Numbered from the stretch's first letter, positions 16,707-25,481 are shown. The stretch: 64,000 nt of DNA from Neorhizobium galegae (GCF_021391675.1 NZ_CP090095.1:1121501-1185500); one strand, 5' to 3'. The notes: generated by a model not told the origin, from the sequence alone. Numbers and translations: made by a program.

Positions 16707-17113
16707 CTGCTGTCCGGTTTAAATTGCGGCCCATGTAAAGACCATTTGGTTTTGGTTTGTTGGCGTGTCGGGAGGCGGCTTGAGGAATTGGTCTGTTCTT
16801 TTGCGGTGCATGATGTTTGCGCGCACGAGGCGTGCGAAGGCGAGCGGGCTTTGGATGGTGGTTTGGTCGTCCTTGGCCATGCGCAGGAGCAGGAAGGCGA
16901 TGAGGGCGACGGCGATCTGGATGCGTACGGCGTTCTCGGAGGTGCCGAGGAAATGGTGGATTTTCAGGGTCTGCTTGACCCAGCGGAAGAACAGTTCGAT
17001 CGCCCAGCGTCGCTTGTGAGGACGAGGATAACGGCGGGGATGGTGGGCCCCTGCGCATACGGCGGTGAGAAGGCGTTGCTTGTGCCCGGCTACGTCCGAT
17101 TTCGCGCTCCGAA
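16707..17113 (-). mobile_element. Remnant of an IS4-type insertion sequence (transposase C-terminus)
   Basis: Read on the minus strand, 16719-17019 or so encodes the end of a DDE transposase: KRRWAIELFFRWVKQTLKI, HHFLGTSENAVRIQI, ALIAFLLLRMAKDD, and a stop at 16719. The W-x-I-E-x-x-F-x-x-x-K-x-x-x-x-x-x-x-F pattern carries the catalytic glutamate of the IS4 group. Upstream the frame appears shifted near 17015, and the element ends at the deoR stop, so most of the transposase and one terminus are gone. It cannot move by itself. It interrupts a dispersed palindromic repeat at 16706. Confidence 0.78.
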
Positions 17114-17869
17114 CTAAACCTCGATCATACGAATCCCAATCGCCCGATAAGGCGCCATCCGCTCTTCCTCGATTCCCTCCTGCACGATCATGCCCGACAA
17201 GGCCGAAGCCGGCATGATGATATGCGGTGAGGCCGCATCCAGCTTTTCCACTGTCACGAGCGTGATCGTCTCTGCGGAACATGCCGCGATGTGGCGCTTG
17301 ATAGCCGCCTCCTCGAAATCGCCGGTCGAAAGTCCGCGGGCCGGATGCACGGCGGTGACGCCGAGGAAGAATATGTCCGGCCGCATCAGAGCGATCTGCG
17401 CCATTGCCGCCGCACCTGTCGCCACCATCGAATGTTTGTAGAGCCGCCCGCCGATCAGGATCACCTCCACCGTCGGATGGTGTTCGAGTTCCGCCGCGAT
17501 CGTCGGGCTATGGGTGATCACGGTAAAGGCGAAGTCGCGGGGCAGGGCGCGGGCGATCTCCGCAGTCGAGGTGCCGCCGTCCAGAAAGATCGTCTGGCCC
17601 GGCTTCACCATGTCAGCCGCAGCCCTGCCGAGCCGCTGCTTGACATCCGACGACACCGCCCGCCGGGCGGACAAATCCGGCAGGTCGGGAGAGATAGGCA
17701 TCGCCCCGCCATGCACCCGCCGCAGCAGGCCTTCCGCCGCCATCTCCCGAAGGTCCCGCCGGATCGTGTCCTCCGAAAGCGAAAATTCTTCCGCTGCCCG
17801 TTTGGCGACGACCTGCCCCTCCCGGCGGAGGATGTCGAGGATGAGGCTCTTGCGTTGGGTTGTCAGCAT
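17114..17869 (-). CDS. DeoR/GlpR-family transcriptional regulator
   Basis: 251 residues from the ATG of MLTTQRKSLIL; a 13-codon upstream extension lacks support. The N-terminal winged helix-turn-helix (residues 5-58: ILDILRREGQVVAKRAAEEF, SEDTIRRDLREMAAEGLL, RRVHGGA) is followed by a DeoR sensor domain (about 75-235: FLDGGTSTAEIARAL, VILIGGRLYKHSMVATG, FLGVTAVHPARGLSTGDFEE) that usually binds a phosphorylated sugar. It is divergent from the gene at 17997, with nested palindromes between them that are its likely operators. Its 3' end directly borders the IS remnant, but the C-terminus looks complete. Confidence 0.9.
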   Translation of the reverse strand: MLTTQRKSLILDILRREGQVVAKRAAEEFSLSEDTIRRDLREMAAEGLLRRVHGGAMPISPDLPDLSARRAVSSDVKQRLGRAAADMVKPGQTIFLDGGTSTAEIARALPRDFAFTVITHSPTIAAELEHHPTVEVILIGGRLYKHSMVATGAAAMAQIALMRPDIFFLGVTAVHPARGLSTGDFEEAAIKRHIAACSAETITLVTVEKLDAASPHIIMPASALSGMIVQEGIEEERMAPYRAIGIRMIEV

Positions 17870-17881
17870 GGCTCTTGACTC

Positions 17882-17958
17882 TGCACGAAATTGCATGAAT
17901 AAGCGCAAGTATGCCTGAAATTGCAGACAATGTAAAGCATTTCAGGCAAATTCGTGCA
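17882..17958. promoter_or_regulatory. Nested operator palindromes between deoR-type gene and the gene at 17997
   Basis: Outer arms TGCACGAAATTGC (17882-17894) and GCAAATTCGTGCA (17946-17958) are inverted with one mismatch. Inner arms GCCTGAAATTGC (17913-17924) and GCATTTCAGGC (17937-17947) are inverted with one extra base. All four share a GAAAT(T)GC core, so they look like four half-sites for one regulator, most simply the adjacent DeoR protein. The arrangement would allow looping and joint control of both divergent genes. Confidence 0.6.
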
Positions 17959-17996
17959 GTTCCGTGATGAATGCGGACAAGTTTGGAGAAACGAAG

Positions 17997-18353
17997 ATGT
18001 TGATTTTGATTGCTGGCCCCTACCGCTCGGGCACCGGAGACGACCCTCAGAAGATGGCCGAGAACCTGAATCGGCTCGAAGCGCCGTCGCATGCGCTGTT
18101 CAAGGCCGGCCATGTGCCGATGATCGGCGAATGGGTGGCGCTGCCGGTCTGGCATGCGGCCGGCGGAAAACATGTGGGCGACGACCTGTACGAGGATATC
18201 TTTCACCCGGTCGCAGGTCGTCTGCTGCAACTCTGCGAAGGCGTCCTGCGTCTGCCGGGTGCCTCCAAGGGTGCCGATAACGACGTGCGGATCGCTAACG
18301 AACGCGGCATTCCGGTCTGGCATCGGCTGGAAGATGTGCCCGGCGTCAGTTGA
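17997..18353 (+). CDS. DUF4406-like small cytosolic protein
   Basis: 118 residues starting MLILIAGPYRSGTGDDP, chosen over an in-frame ATG 11 codons upstream because GGAG lies 9 bases before it. The IAGPYRSG start, the GHVPMIGEWVALPVW middle and the final NDVRIANERGIPVW resemble DUF4406 and related nucleoside 2-deoxyribosyltransferase-like folds. The true substrate is unknown. It faces the DeoR-type gene across a set of operators, so it is the most likely target of that regulator, and a role in sugar or nucleoside metabolism is a reasonable guess. Confidence 0.7.
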   Translation: MLILIAGPYRSGTGDDPQKMAENLNRLEAPSHALFKAGHVPMIGEWVALPVWHAAGGKHVGDDLYEDIFHPVAGRLLQLCEGVLRLPGASKGADNDVRIANERGIPVWHRLEDVPGVS

Positions 18354-18420
18354 TCGGTGGTTTGAGACTTCTGGCCTGAAAAAACCGTGCTAGAACGGCG
18401 CGGTCCAAAGGAGGATTTTC

Positions 18421-19053
18421 ATGTATACGCTGTTCTTTTCGCCCAATGCCTGTTCGCTGGCCAGCCATATCGCGCTTGCCGAATCCGGCCTTCCCTACGA
18501 GATCAAGTGGGTGAAATTCGCCGACAAGGAACAGCAGTCGGAAGCCTATCTGAAGATCAACCCGAAGGGCCGCGTCCCGGCACTCGCAACGGACCGGGGT
18601 ACCATCACCGAGTCCGTCGCGATCCTCGCCTTCATCGCCCAGGCCGCGCCCGAGGCGAAGCTCGCGCCGCTCGACGACCCGTTCCTGTTCGGCAAGATGC
18701 AGGCGTTCAATGCCTATATCGCCTCGACGGTGCATGTCGCCTACGCCCATTGGCGCCGCGGTTATCGCTGGGCGGACAATCAGTCCTCCTTCGACGACAT
18801 GGTCGCCAAGGCGCCAAAGGTCTTCCACGACAGTTTCCAGGTGATCGAGGACTCGTTGCTCGAAGGCCCCTACGTGCTCGGGGAAACCTATTCTGTGGCC
18901 GACGCCTATCTCTACCTGATGACCGACTGGCTCGCGAACATGAAGCTCGACCGTGCGGACTTTCCGAAGGTCAATGCGCACTACGAGCGGATGAAACAGC
19001 GTCCGGCCGTACAGCGCGCCCTGGCCGAACAGGCTGCCGCGACCGCAGTCTAA
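18421..19053 (+). CDS. Glutathione S-transferase family protein
   Basis: 210 residues: an N-terminal thioredoxin-like domain (1-78, with SPNACSLASHIALAESGLPY, then NPKGRVPAL and the glutathione-binding ITESVAILAFI) and an all-helical C-terminal domain (about 88-205, with VLGETYSVADAYLYLMTDW). The SPNACSL stretch is characteristic of beta-class and related bacterial GSTs. It probably conjugates glutathione to electrophiles or acts on peroxides. AGGAGG precedes the ATG. Two further GST genes lie at 20351 and 56955; they are not close paralogues of this one. Confidence 0.9.
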   Translation: MYTLFFSPNACSLASHIALAESGLPYEIKWVKFADKEQQSEAYLKINPKGRVPALATDRGTITESVAILAFIAQAAPEAKLAPLDDPFLFGKMQAFNAYIASTVHVAYAHWRRGYRWADNQSSFDDMVAKAPKVFHDSFQVIEDSLLEGPYVLGETYSVADAYLYLMTDWLANMKLDRADFPKVNAHYERMKQRPAVQRALAEQAAATAV

Positions 19054-19145
19054 CGCCGGAAGGCGGCGGGGCAAGTTTTTCCGCTCGAATACGGATTCAC
19101 GTCAGCAACCCGATCCGCTCTTAGGGGAAGCGGATCATGGGAGCG

Positions 19146-19346
19146 TCAGGCGCATTTCGCGAGAGGCGCGTTGTTGCGATTCGTGTCAGCGTGAAGCGGG
19201 CGCGGGAAGGGCAGGTCGGCGAGCTGCCGCAGGTCCATCACGCGGATGTCGGGATGGCGGAACGGGTCGTTCGACTGCAGGTCCGCCAATGTTTCGGTCG
19301 TTTCCAACCAGGCTTTCACGTTCAAGAAAATCTTCAGCGGCCCCAT
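19146..19346 (-). CDS. Small protein of unknown function divergent from a LysR gene
   Basis: 66 residues: MGPLKIFLNVKAWLETTETL, then SNDPFRHPDIRVMDLRQLAD and LPFPRP. The start is the ATG preceded by GAGGTGA at 5 bases; a GTG three codons earlier overlaps that ribosome-binding site. The peptide is amphipathic with no signal or membrane segment. The clean ribosome-binding site and the divergent position next to a LysR gene support it as a real gene, perhaps the target of that regulator. No family is recognised with confidence. Confidence 0.5.
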   Translation of the reverse strand: MGPLKIFLNVKAWLETTETLADLQSNDPFRHPDIRVMDLRQLADLPFPRPLHADTNRNNAPLAKCA

Positions 19347-19448
19347 GACCGTCACCTCGCAAATTTGTTATCATTTGCAGAGACAATATCGGCTCATCAG
19401 CGTCCTTTTTCAATTGAGTTCTTGAGTGTATGACTGTAGAAAATCTAT

Positions 19449-20346
19449 ATGAGTAACCTCAACCTCGTGCATCTCAACGGCTTGCGGGCACTGGAAGCGG
19501 TCGGCCGCCTCGGCTCATTGCAGGCGGCCGCGGACGAGCTTGGCGTCTCGGTCGGCGCCGTCAGCCAGCAGGTCATCAAGGCCGAAGCACAGCTCGGCCA
19601 GCCGGTCTTTCAACGCCTGCCGAAGGGCATGATGCCGGTCAATGCGGCCCGCCCCATGCTGGCGCGATTAACCAGAAGGGTTTCATACGCTTTCCGAAGC
19701 GGTGGCGATCGGCAGGCGCCAGGACGATGCGCTGCTGACAATTTCTGTCGCGCCTGTGTTTGCAGCGCGGTTCCTCGTCCACCGGCTCGACCGGTTCTCG
19801 AGCCTGCACCCGGAAATTCGGCTGCGGATAGATGCGACGACTAGGCTCGCCGATCTCGGCGTCGACGACATCGATCTCGGCATTCGTGTCGGGCCGGGCA
19901 CCTGGCCGGGCGTCGATGCCGAACTGCTGATCGAGCAGACGGTCTTTCCGGTCTGCTCGCCGGCACTTGCCGAAAAGCTCAAGGAACCCAAAGACATCCT
20001 GAAACTGCCGGCGATCATCGACGGCCCCTCGATGTTTTCCTGGGAGATCTGGCTGAACGAAGCAGGCTTGTCCGGCGCAAGCATGGCGACCCGCCACGTA
20101 TTCAACGACGCTTCGCTCTGCCTCGACGCAACGATTGCGGGGCAGGGCGTGATGCTCGCCTGGCATACGCTGGCGACCTACGCGCTGGAACAGGGGCGGC
20201 TGGTCGAGCCGTTTTCGATCCGGGCGCATACCGGCATGGGGCACTATCTCGTCACCCGCGCCGGCGCACGGGCGCCGGCGAAGGTGAGGGCTTTCCGGGA
20301 CTGGCTGAAGATGGAACTGCCGCCGCTCACGGAAAGCCGGAAGTAA
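19449..20346 (+). pseudogene. LysR-family regulator interrupted by a single-base frameshift
   Basis: The N-terminal helix-turn-helix (NLVHLNGLRALEAVGRLGSL, AADELGVSVGAVSQQV, KAEAQLG, PVFQRLPKG) is in one frame up to about 19672. The effector-binding domain (SEAVAIG, TISVAPVFAARFLVHRLDRF, GVDDIDLGIRVGPG, ATIAGQGVMLAWH) is in the next frame to the stop at 20346. Removing one A from ACCAGAAGGG (19671-19680) joins the two into a normal 298-residue protein of the GcvA-like LysR group. The rest shows no decay, so this is either a recent inactivation or a sequencing error. As written, translation stops at 19844 and yields a DNA-binding domain only. Confidence 0.85.
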
Positions 20347-20350
20347 AGCG

Positions 20351-21010
20351 TTACGCCGGTTCGGCGGTCCGCTTGTCCCACATCGCCTTGAAGCCGGGGC
20401 GCGCCTGGGCGGCCTCGATCCAGGCCTTCAAGGCCGGGCGGCTGTCGAACAGCGGCGCATAGCCTTGCGCATAACGCACGACTTCTCCGACATTGATATC
20501 CGCCACGGTGAAACGGCCGCCGACCATGTGGCTGTTCTTGGAAAGGTGCTTTTCGAGCACGTCGAAAGGCCGTTTCAGGGTGCGGGCCGCGACTTCGATG
20601 TCAGCCTTGCCTTCTTCCGTCTCTGCTCTGCCGCCGGCAATCGTGGCCGAAATCTTCAGAGCCGGCGTCTCGATGCTGGTCGCACCGAACAGCGACCACT
20701 GAACCATCTGGCCTTCCTCGGCAATATCCCTCGGACCGAGCTCGCCGCCGTATTTGCGGGCGAGATAGAGCGTGATGGCGAGCGATTCGTGCAGTACGAA
20801 ACCGTCGTCGTCCATCGACGGGATGGAGCCCATCGGGTTGATGCTCAGGAATTCCGGCGACAGCGTGTTGACCGGCGCGCCCGGTGCCATCGGCTCGGGC
20901 AGGCGGTAGCCCTGGACGATCGGAATAAGTTCGAAAGGAATACCCAGTTCCTCGATAAGCCACAGCGGCCGAGTGGCGCGCGAACGGTAAACACCATAGA
21001 TTTTCAGCAT
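20351..21010 (-). CDS. Glutathione S-transferase family protein
   Basis: 219 residues with the N-terminal thioredoxin-like domain (MLKIYGVYRSRATRPLWLIE, then SINPMGSIPSM and LHESLAITLYLARKYG) and a helical C-terminal domain (about 95-215, FTVADINVGEVVRYAQGYAP). The YRSRATRPLW stretch places the serine or arginine that activates glutathione. It is convergent with the LysR pseudogene, which ends 4 bases away. Function is presumably conjugation of small electrophiles; no partner gene is visible. Confidence 0.88.
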   Translation of the reverse strand: MLKIYGVYRSRATRPLWLIEELGIPFELIPIVQGYRLPEPMAPGAPVNTLSPEFLSINPMGSIPSMDDDGFVLHESLAITLYLARKYGGELGPRDIAEEGQMVQWSLFGATSIETPALKISATIAGGRAETEEGKADIEVAARTLKRPFDVLEKHLSKNSHMVGGRFTVADINVGEVVRYAQGYAPLFDSRPALKAWIEAAQARPGFKAMWDKRTAEPA

Positions 21011-21143
21011 TAAAGTCCCTCCAGGAAATGCGAGCGCAAGCTACGGGCAGGGCGCACAAAACGGAAGACCAATCCGCGTTGGACGATGATGAAAGTTTTC
21101 GATAGGATTTAATCGTGTCCGATTTCTTGGAAAGGAGCCCGCC

Positions 21144-21431
21144 ATGCGCACCACCCGGTCGCTCAGCATCACCCTGCCGCTCGAAATGGCGCAAATGGTC
21201 AAGGCCAAGGTTGCCTCCGGCGAATATGCCACCGAAAGCGAAGTCATCCGCGACGGCCTGCGCACGCTGCTCGCCCGCGATGCGGCGATCGAGAAGTGGC
21301 TGGTGGAGGAGGTGGCTCCGGCCTACGATGAACTCAGGGCAAATCCTGAGCGGGCGCTTTCGGCCGAAGAGGTCAGCGCGCGCCTTGATGCCAGGATGGC
21401 CTCGCTTCTGGAAAAGCAGAACAAGGCATGA
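21144..21431 (+). CDS. parD: ParD-type antitoxin
   Basis: 95 residues. The ribbon-helix-helix (RSLSITLPLEMAQMVKAKVA, then YATESEVIRDGLRTLLARD) is of the type II ParD/CC2985 kind, and the C-terminal half (about 50-95) is the toxin-wrapping tail. AAAGGAG precedes the ATG. The stop overlaps the toxin start (ATGA). It shares the KVASGE(Y/F)A(T/D)ESEVI core with the antitoxin at 62004, so the two modules are related. Confidence 0.9.
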   Translation: MRTTRSLSITLPLEMAQMVKAKVASGEYATESEVIRDGLRTLLARDAAIEKWLVEEVAPAYDELRANPERALSAEEVSARLDARMASLLEKQNKA

Positions 21432-21739
21432 GCCACAAGGTCGTTTTTGGACGCAGGGCCAGCGACGATCTTGAAGATCTTCTCATCTATCTGTCTCCCG
21501 AAATGGGTGCGGAGCAAGCCCGAACCTATGTCGGTAAGATACAAAGCTATTGCCTTGGTTTTTCGACCTTTCCCAAGCGTGGGATGTTGCGCGACGACAT
21601 TAGACCCGGCATTCGCCTCGTTGGATATCGCTACAAGGCGACGATCGCCTTTTTCGTGGAGGAAGATGTCGTCTTCATAGCGCGCATTTTCCATCGGGGC
21701 CGCAATGTCGATTTGGACGATTCCAGCGATCTCGATTAA
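21428..21739 (+). CDS. parE: ParE/RelE-family toxin
   Basis: 103 residues with the ParE fold signature: FGRRASDDLEDLLIYLSPEM, then AEQARTYVGKIQSYC, FSTFPKRGMLRDDI, GIRLVGYRYKATIAF and ARIFHRGRN. ParE toxins poison DNA gyrase. The ATGA overlap with parD gives translational coupling. The frame is intact, in contrast to the related toxin at 61695. Its stop overlaps the stop of the convergent TIGR03808 gene by 4 bases. Confidence 0.9.
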   Translation: MSHKVVFGRRASDDLEDLLIYLSPEMGAEQARTYVGKIQSYCLGFSTFPKRGMLRDDIRPGIRLVGYRYKATIAFFVEEDVVFIARIFHRGRNVDLDDSSDLD

Positions 21740-23112
21740 ACGATCCGGTTGTTCGCGATCGTCAGATGTTTGAACCCCTGGGCCTGCCCGTCGCCGCGGC
21801 CGAGCTCTGCCGTAGACGGTGTCTGCCAGCGATAACCGATCACCGCGCCGTCCTTCATCGCCTCGAACAGGTTGCCGGAAATCAACGCACTGCCGGCGCC
21901 TTCGACCACCGTCACCGCACAGCCGACCTTCGCTTGCCTAACGATGTTGTTGCTGACGAGCACGTTGCGCAGGTATGGCCCGAAACCGAGCGCCATGCCC
22001 CAGAGCGGCACATTCTCGATGACGTTGCCGGTCACCGCGGTATCCGCCTCGACGCTGATGCCGACGCCGAAGATCGCTCCGTCGAGCACATACGGGCCCG
22101 TGGGGGTGAGGTTGCGGACAATATTGCCGGCGACGGTCGCAAGCCGGCCGCCCTCGTTGAAATTGACGACCGAAATGCCGTTCGCCGCGCCGTCGACGAT
22201 ATTGCCGGAAACCAACGCGCCCTCGAAGGCGAATTCCGCATAGATCGCCGTCTCGCCGGAGGCGAGGCATGTATTGTTGGCGATCTGGGCGTTCGAGGCG
22301 CTGTTGGCGCGGATCGCCGAAAAGGCCGAATGCGAGATCTGGTTGCCGGTCACCATCACGTTGCCGGCTCGGAACAGGTTGATGGCGTTTCCGTACTGGC
22401 CGGTGCCGCCGTTTGTGGCGCCGATCCGAAAGATGCGGTTGCCGGAAACGATCGTGCCGTCGGCGCCCTTGGTCCAGCGATGGATGAGGATGCCGCCATT
22501 GCCGCAGTCGGAGACGGTATTGCCGGTGACAGAAAGTCCTGTGCTTTCAACGGCATAGAGCCCATATTCGGTGGCGCCCGAAATCCGGCTCCGCTCGATC
22601 CGCCCGCCGCAGCGTTCGAGCTGCACTGCGGTCCTGCGCGCCCCGATGATCTCGCAATTGTCGATGACGATCTCACCGATGCCGCGCATGGTGACGAGCG
22701 CCGGGCTCTGGTCGTCGAGCCGGCGGTTCGCCCCGTCGACGACGATGTTGGAGAGCTCGATGCGGCGCGCGCCGTCGGCCGTGAGCATCCGCCCCTCGCC
22801 GGAATAGACGAGCCGGGAAGCCCCGGCCACGCCGGTCATGCGGGTGCCCTCGGGCAGATCGAGATTGGATACCGGGTAGTTTCCGGGTGGCAGGAAGACC
22901 GGCATGTTCTGGCGCGCCGCCTTGGCGATGATCTCCGCGAGCTTGCGGTTCTGCTTGTCGCCGCCGTCCGGGGTGACGCCGTGTGCGCCGGCATCGATCG
23001 AGCCGCGCAGGTCGATCGTCGAAAAGCCCTCGGGGGCGGCGAGGAGGGGCCGAGGCACGGCTCCTGCCGCCGCACCCGCGATCATCGTCAATGCCGTGCG
23101 TCTCGAAATCAT
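21736..23112 (-). CDS. TIGR03808-type Tat-exported right-handed beta-helix protein
   Basis: 458 residues from the ATG of MISRRTALTMIAGAAAG, a Tat signal (SRRTAL; cleavage near residue 25, LLAAPEG). The mature part is a parallel beta-helix made of repeated turns of the form G-N-x-V/I (for example IDNCEIIGA, VTGNTVSDCGNGG, VSGNRIF, VTGNQISHSA, VSGNIVDGA, VTGNVIENV, VSNNIVRQA). This is the layout of TIGR03808, a rhizobial family resembling pectate lyase and polygalacturonase folds. The substrate is unknown; a periplasmic or cell-surface polysaccharide is plausible. A 39-codon extension upstream is not supported. Confidence 0.88.
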   Translation of the reverse strand: MISRRTALTMIAGAAAGAVPRPLLAAPEGFSTIDLRGSIDAGAHGVTPDGGDKQNRKLAEIIAKAARQNMPVFLPPGNYPVSNLDLPEGTRMTGVAGASRLVYSGEGRMLTADGARRIELSNIVVDGANRRLDDQSPALVTMRGIGEIVIDNCEIIGARRTAVQLERCGGRIERSRISGATEYGLYAVESTGLSVTGNTVSDCGNGGILIHRWTKGADGTIVSGNRIFRIGATNGGTGQYGNAINLFRAGNVMVTGNQISHSAFSAIRANSASNAQIANNTCLASGETAIYAEFAFEGALVSGNIVDGAANGISVVNFNEGGRLATVAGNIVRNLTPTGPYVLDGAIFGVGISVEADTAVTGNVIENVPLWGMALGFGPYLRNVLVSNNIVRQAKVGCAVTVVEGAGSALISGNLFEAMKDGAVIGYRWQTPSTAELGRGDGQAQGFKHLTIANNRIV

Positions 23113-23341
23113 CCAGCGCGTCTCCTCTGCGTCAATAAAGCATTTTCCATGCCGGCCCTTTATATTGTTACTATGCTCAAAGGTTCCGATTGATTGAGTA
23201 AAAAAGGCTTCTTTCGAAGCTTCAATCATGGCAATTTCACAATGATTTTAAGCAACGATAAGGAATTCTCCGCCATGCTATACGGCAATCTGGCGCGATT
23301 TCCCGCGTATTTTCTTTGGAAAATGAAAAGGAGGCACTCGG

Positions 23342-24856
23342 ATGGCGGGACCCATGTCGCATAGCATGCCCTTGACTTTTGTCGATCCGCTGGACGAACT
23401 CTGCAGCCGCCTCCTGCGCGTTTCCGCCGACAGCGAGATAGACCTCGACATCGCGCTGGTCACCCGCGAACTTGAAACCCGCACTCTTCTCGATCAGCTC
23501 CCGGACTTCATTTACGTAAAGGATCGTCGCGGCCGCTTCGTCTTTGCCAATGCCGCAGCCGGGCGCAACAGCAAGCTGCACAAAGGCAACGACCTGATCG
23601 GCAAGACGGATTTCGATATTCTCGATCATGAAACCGCACGCGAACTGTTTCTCGTCGAACAGGAGATCATGTCGACCGGCGTGGCGATCGACGGCCGCGA
23701 GGAACGCGTCAAGCTCGGCGACGGCCGCATGCTCTGGCTCACCACCTCGAAAATGCCGCTACGCGACGTTCATGGCCAGATCGTCGGCCTGGTCGGGATT
23801 TCGCGCGATATTACCGAGCGCAGACGCCAGGACGACCGCCGGCACGGCCACGCGCGTCTTCTCGAGATGATCGCCCGGGGCCAGCCTTTGTCGGCGGTTC
23901 TGGATGCGATCGTCAAAACGGTCGAAGATGAACTGGACGACGTCATCGCCTCGGTCCTGCTTCTCGAAGAGGGTACGGACCGGCTGCGCCACGGCGCGGC
24001 GACCCGCCTTCCGCCCGCTTATGTGAAACTGATCGATGGCATCGAGATCGGCCCGAAGGTCGGCTCCTGCGGCACGGCCGCCTGGCGGCGCGAACCGGTC
24101 TTCGTCAAGGATGTGCTGGCCGATCCGCTCTGGGACAATTATCGCGAACTGGCGCTGAGGTTCGGTTTCCGCTCCTGTTGGTCGACGCCGATCATGGGTG
24201 CCGACGGGCTGGTGCTGGGCACGTTCGCTCTCTATTCCGATTCGCCGCGCGAACCGACCGAGCTCGAGCTCGAACTGACGGCGATGGCGACTGACATTGC
24301 CGGCATCGCTATCGAACGCGCCCGCGCGGAAGAGCGCATCCAGCACATGGCGCATCACGATCCGCTGACCGGCCTGCCGAACCGCACGCTGTTCTGGGCG
24401 CAGTTCAGCCGCGCGCTGCACGAGGCCCGCCGCGAGAAACGCAAGGTCACGGTCGCCTATCTCGACCTCGACAATTTCAAGCAGATCAACGATACGCTGG
24501 GGCACGCGGCCGGCGACGAGGTGTTGAAAACGCTGTCGTGGCGCATGGTCAACTGCGTCCGCGTGACCGATCTTCTGGTTCGCCTTGGCGGCGACGAGTT
24601 CGCGATCGTCTTCAGCAATGTCAGCCAGGAGGAACTCGGCCTGGTGCGCCGGCTTCAGGAATTGCGGACCGCGATCTCGAAACCCATCGTCATCGACGGC
24701 AAGAGCGTCACCGCCACCTGCAGCATGGGCGTCGCCTTCTTCCCGCAGGACGGCGATACGCCGGAAGAACTGCTCGCCCGCGCCGACCGTGCCATGTACG
24801 AAGCCAAGGATCTGGGCCGAGACCGCCTGCGCGTTTCGGGAGGCGAGGGGATTTAA
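23342..24856 (+). CDS. PAS-GAF-GGDEF diguanylate cyclase
   Basis: 504 residues: a PAS domain (about 45-165, FIYVKDRRGRFVFANAA, VGISRDITERR), a GAF domain (about 170-325, GSCGTAAWRREPVFV, STPIMGADGLVLGTFALYSD) and a C-terminal GGDEF (about 335-500). The active site is canonical, GGDEF at 416-420, with the inhibitory I-site RVTD at 407-410, exactly five residues before it. It should make c-di-GMP with product feedback. No membrane helix is seen. GGAGG lies 8 bases before the ATG. Its stop overlaps by 4 bases that of the convergent ParE toxin gene. Confidence 0.93.
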   Translation: MAGPMSHSMPLTFVDPLDELCSRLLRVSADSEIDLDIALVTRELETRTLLDQLPDFIYVKDRRGRFVFANAAAGRNSKLHKGNDLIGKTDFDILDHETARELFLVEQEIMSTGVAIDGREERVKLGDGRMLWLTTSKMPLRDVHGQIVGLVGISRDITERRRQDDRRHGHARLLEMIARGQPLSAVLDAIVKTVEDELDDVIASVLLLEEGTDRLRHGAATRLPPAYVKLIDGIEIGPKVGSCGTAAWRREPVFVKDVLADPLWDNYRELALRFGFRSCWSTPIMGADGLVLGTFALYSDSPREPTELELELTAMATDIAGIAIERARAEERIQHMAHHDPLTGLPNRTLFWAQFSRALHEARREKRKVTVAYLDLDNFKQINDTLGHAAGDEVLKTLSWRMVNCVRVTDLLVRLGGDEFAIVFSNVSQEELGLVRRLQELRTAISKPIVIDGKSVTATCSMGVAFFPQDGDTPEELLARADRAMYEAKDLGRDRLRVSGGEGI

Positions 24857-25179
24857 TCCTCGCTCTCTGTTTCGGCATCCGTGCCGAAATGTTTTTCCAC
24901 ATCCCGATGACCTTCGAGGATGCTGACAACCTGGAATTCGTCGCCAACGTAGCGAAAAAAGATTACATAGCCGCGAAAAGCCGTGCTTCTGATGGCGGTA
25001 TCAAGCTCGTCGCGAGCACGTCCCATTTTACCTGGAAGGCCGGCAAGCCTCACGCATTTCAGCCGTAATTGCCTTGCAAAGCCACGTCCCGTGGCTGGGT
25101 TGCCGCTTTCTCGCGTAATATAAGCTTGGATCTGTGCAAGATCTAAGCGAGCGCTGCCGAGATAGCGAAGTTGGGGCAA
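24853..25179 (-). CDS. parE: ParE/RelE-family toxin
   Basis: 108 residues with ParE features: RYLGSARLDLAQIQAYITRE, then GRGFARQLRLKCVRLAGLPG, MGRARDELDTAIRSTAF, GYVIFFRY and VVSILEGHRD. The start is a TTG directly after the antitoxin TGA, with no spacer, so translation must be coupled to the antitoxin. Target is probably DNA gyrase (ParE) or mRNA (RelE); ParE is more likely from the RARDEL stretch. It is only distantly similar to the toxin at 21428. Confidence 0.88.
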   Translation of the reverse strand: MPQLRYLGSARLDLAQIQAYITRESGNPATGRGFARQLRLKCVRLAGLPGKMGRARDELDTAIRSTAFRGYVIFFRYVGDEFQVVSILEGHRDVEKHFGTDAETESED

Positions 25180-25425
25180 TCAAAAGCCTTCCTTGGCAAG
25201 CTTTTCTGCCTCTGCGTCGAGAAAGGCCTCAACTTCTTCGTCGGTGTGGCTTCCACCCGCTGCAATTGAGCTTTGAATAGTTTCCCTCAGTGCCGAAAGC
25301 TTCGATTCGCGCTCCTGCACCAGTCGCAGCCCTTCGCGCACCACGTCGCTGGCCGAGCCATAGCGGCCGTCCTGCACGGCTTCCTCGATGAATTTTTCCC
25401 AGCGGGCATCGATCGAAACATTCAT
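25180..25425 (-). CDS. parD: ParD-like antitoxin
   Basis: 81 residues with an N-terminal ribbon-helix-helix (MNVSIDARWEKFIEEAVQDG, then YGSASDVVREGLRLVQERES) and an acidic C-terminal tail (HTDEEVEAFLDAEAEKLAKEG). It precedes and is translationally coupled to the toxin. An ACTGGAG motif before the ATG serves as ribosome-binding site and may be part of the autoregulatory operator. Confidence 0.88.
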   Translation of the reverse strand: MNVSIDARWEKFIEEAVQDGRYGSASDVVREGLRLVQERESKLSALRETIQSSIAAGGSHTDEEVEAFLDAEAEKLAKEGF

Positions 25426-25481
25426 GCGCCTGCCTCCAGTTTCTAGCTAAAATTATACTGGAGTAAAATTTTATGCGCAAT

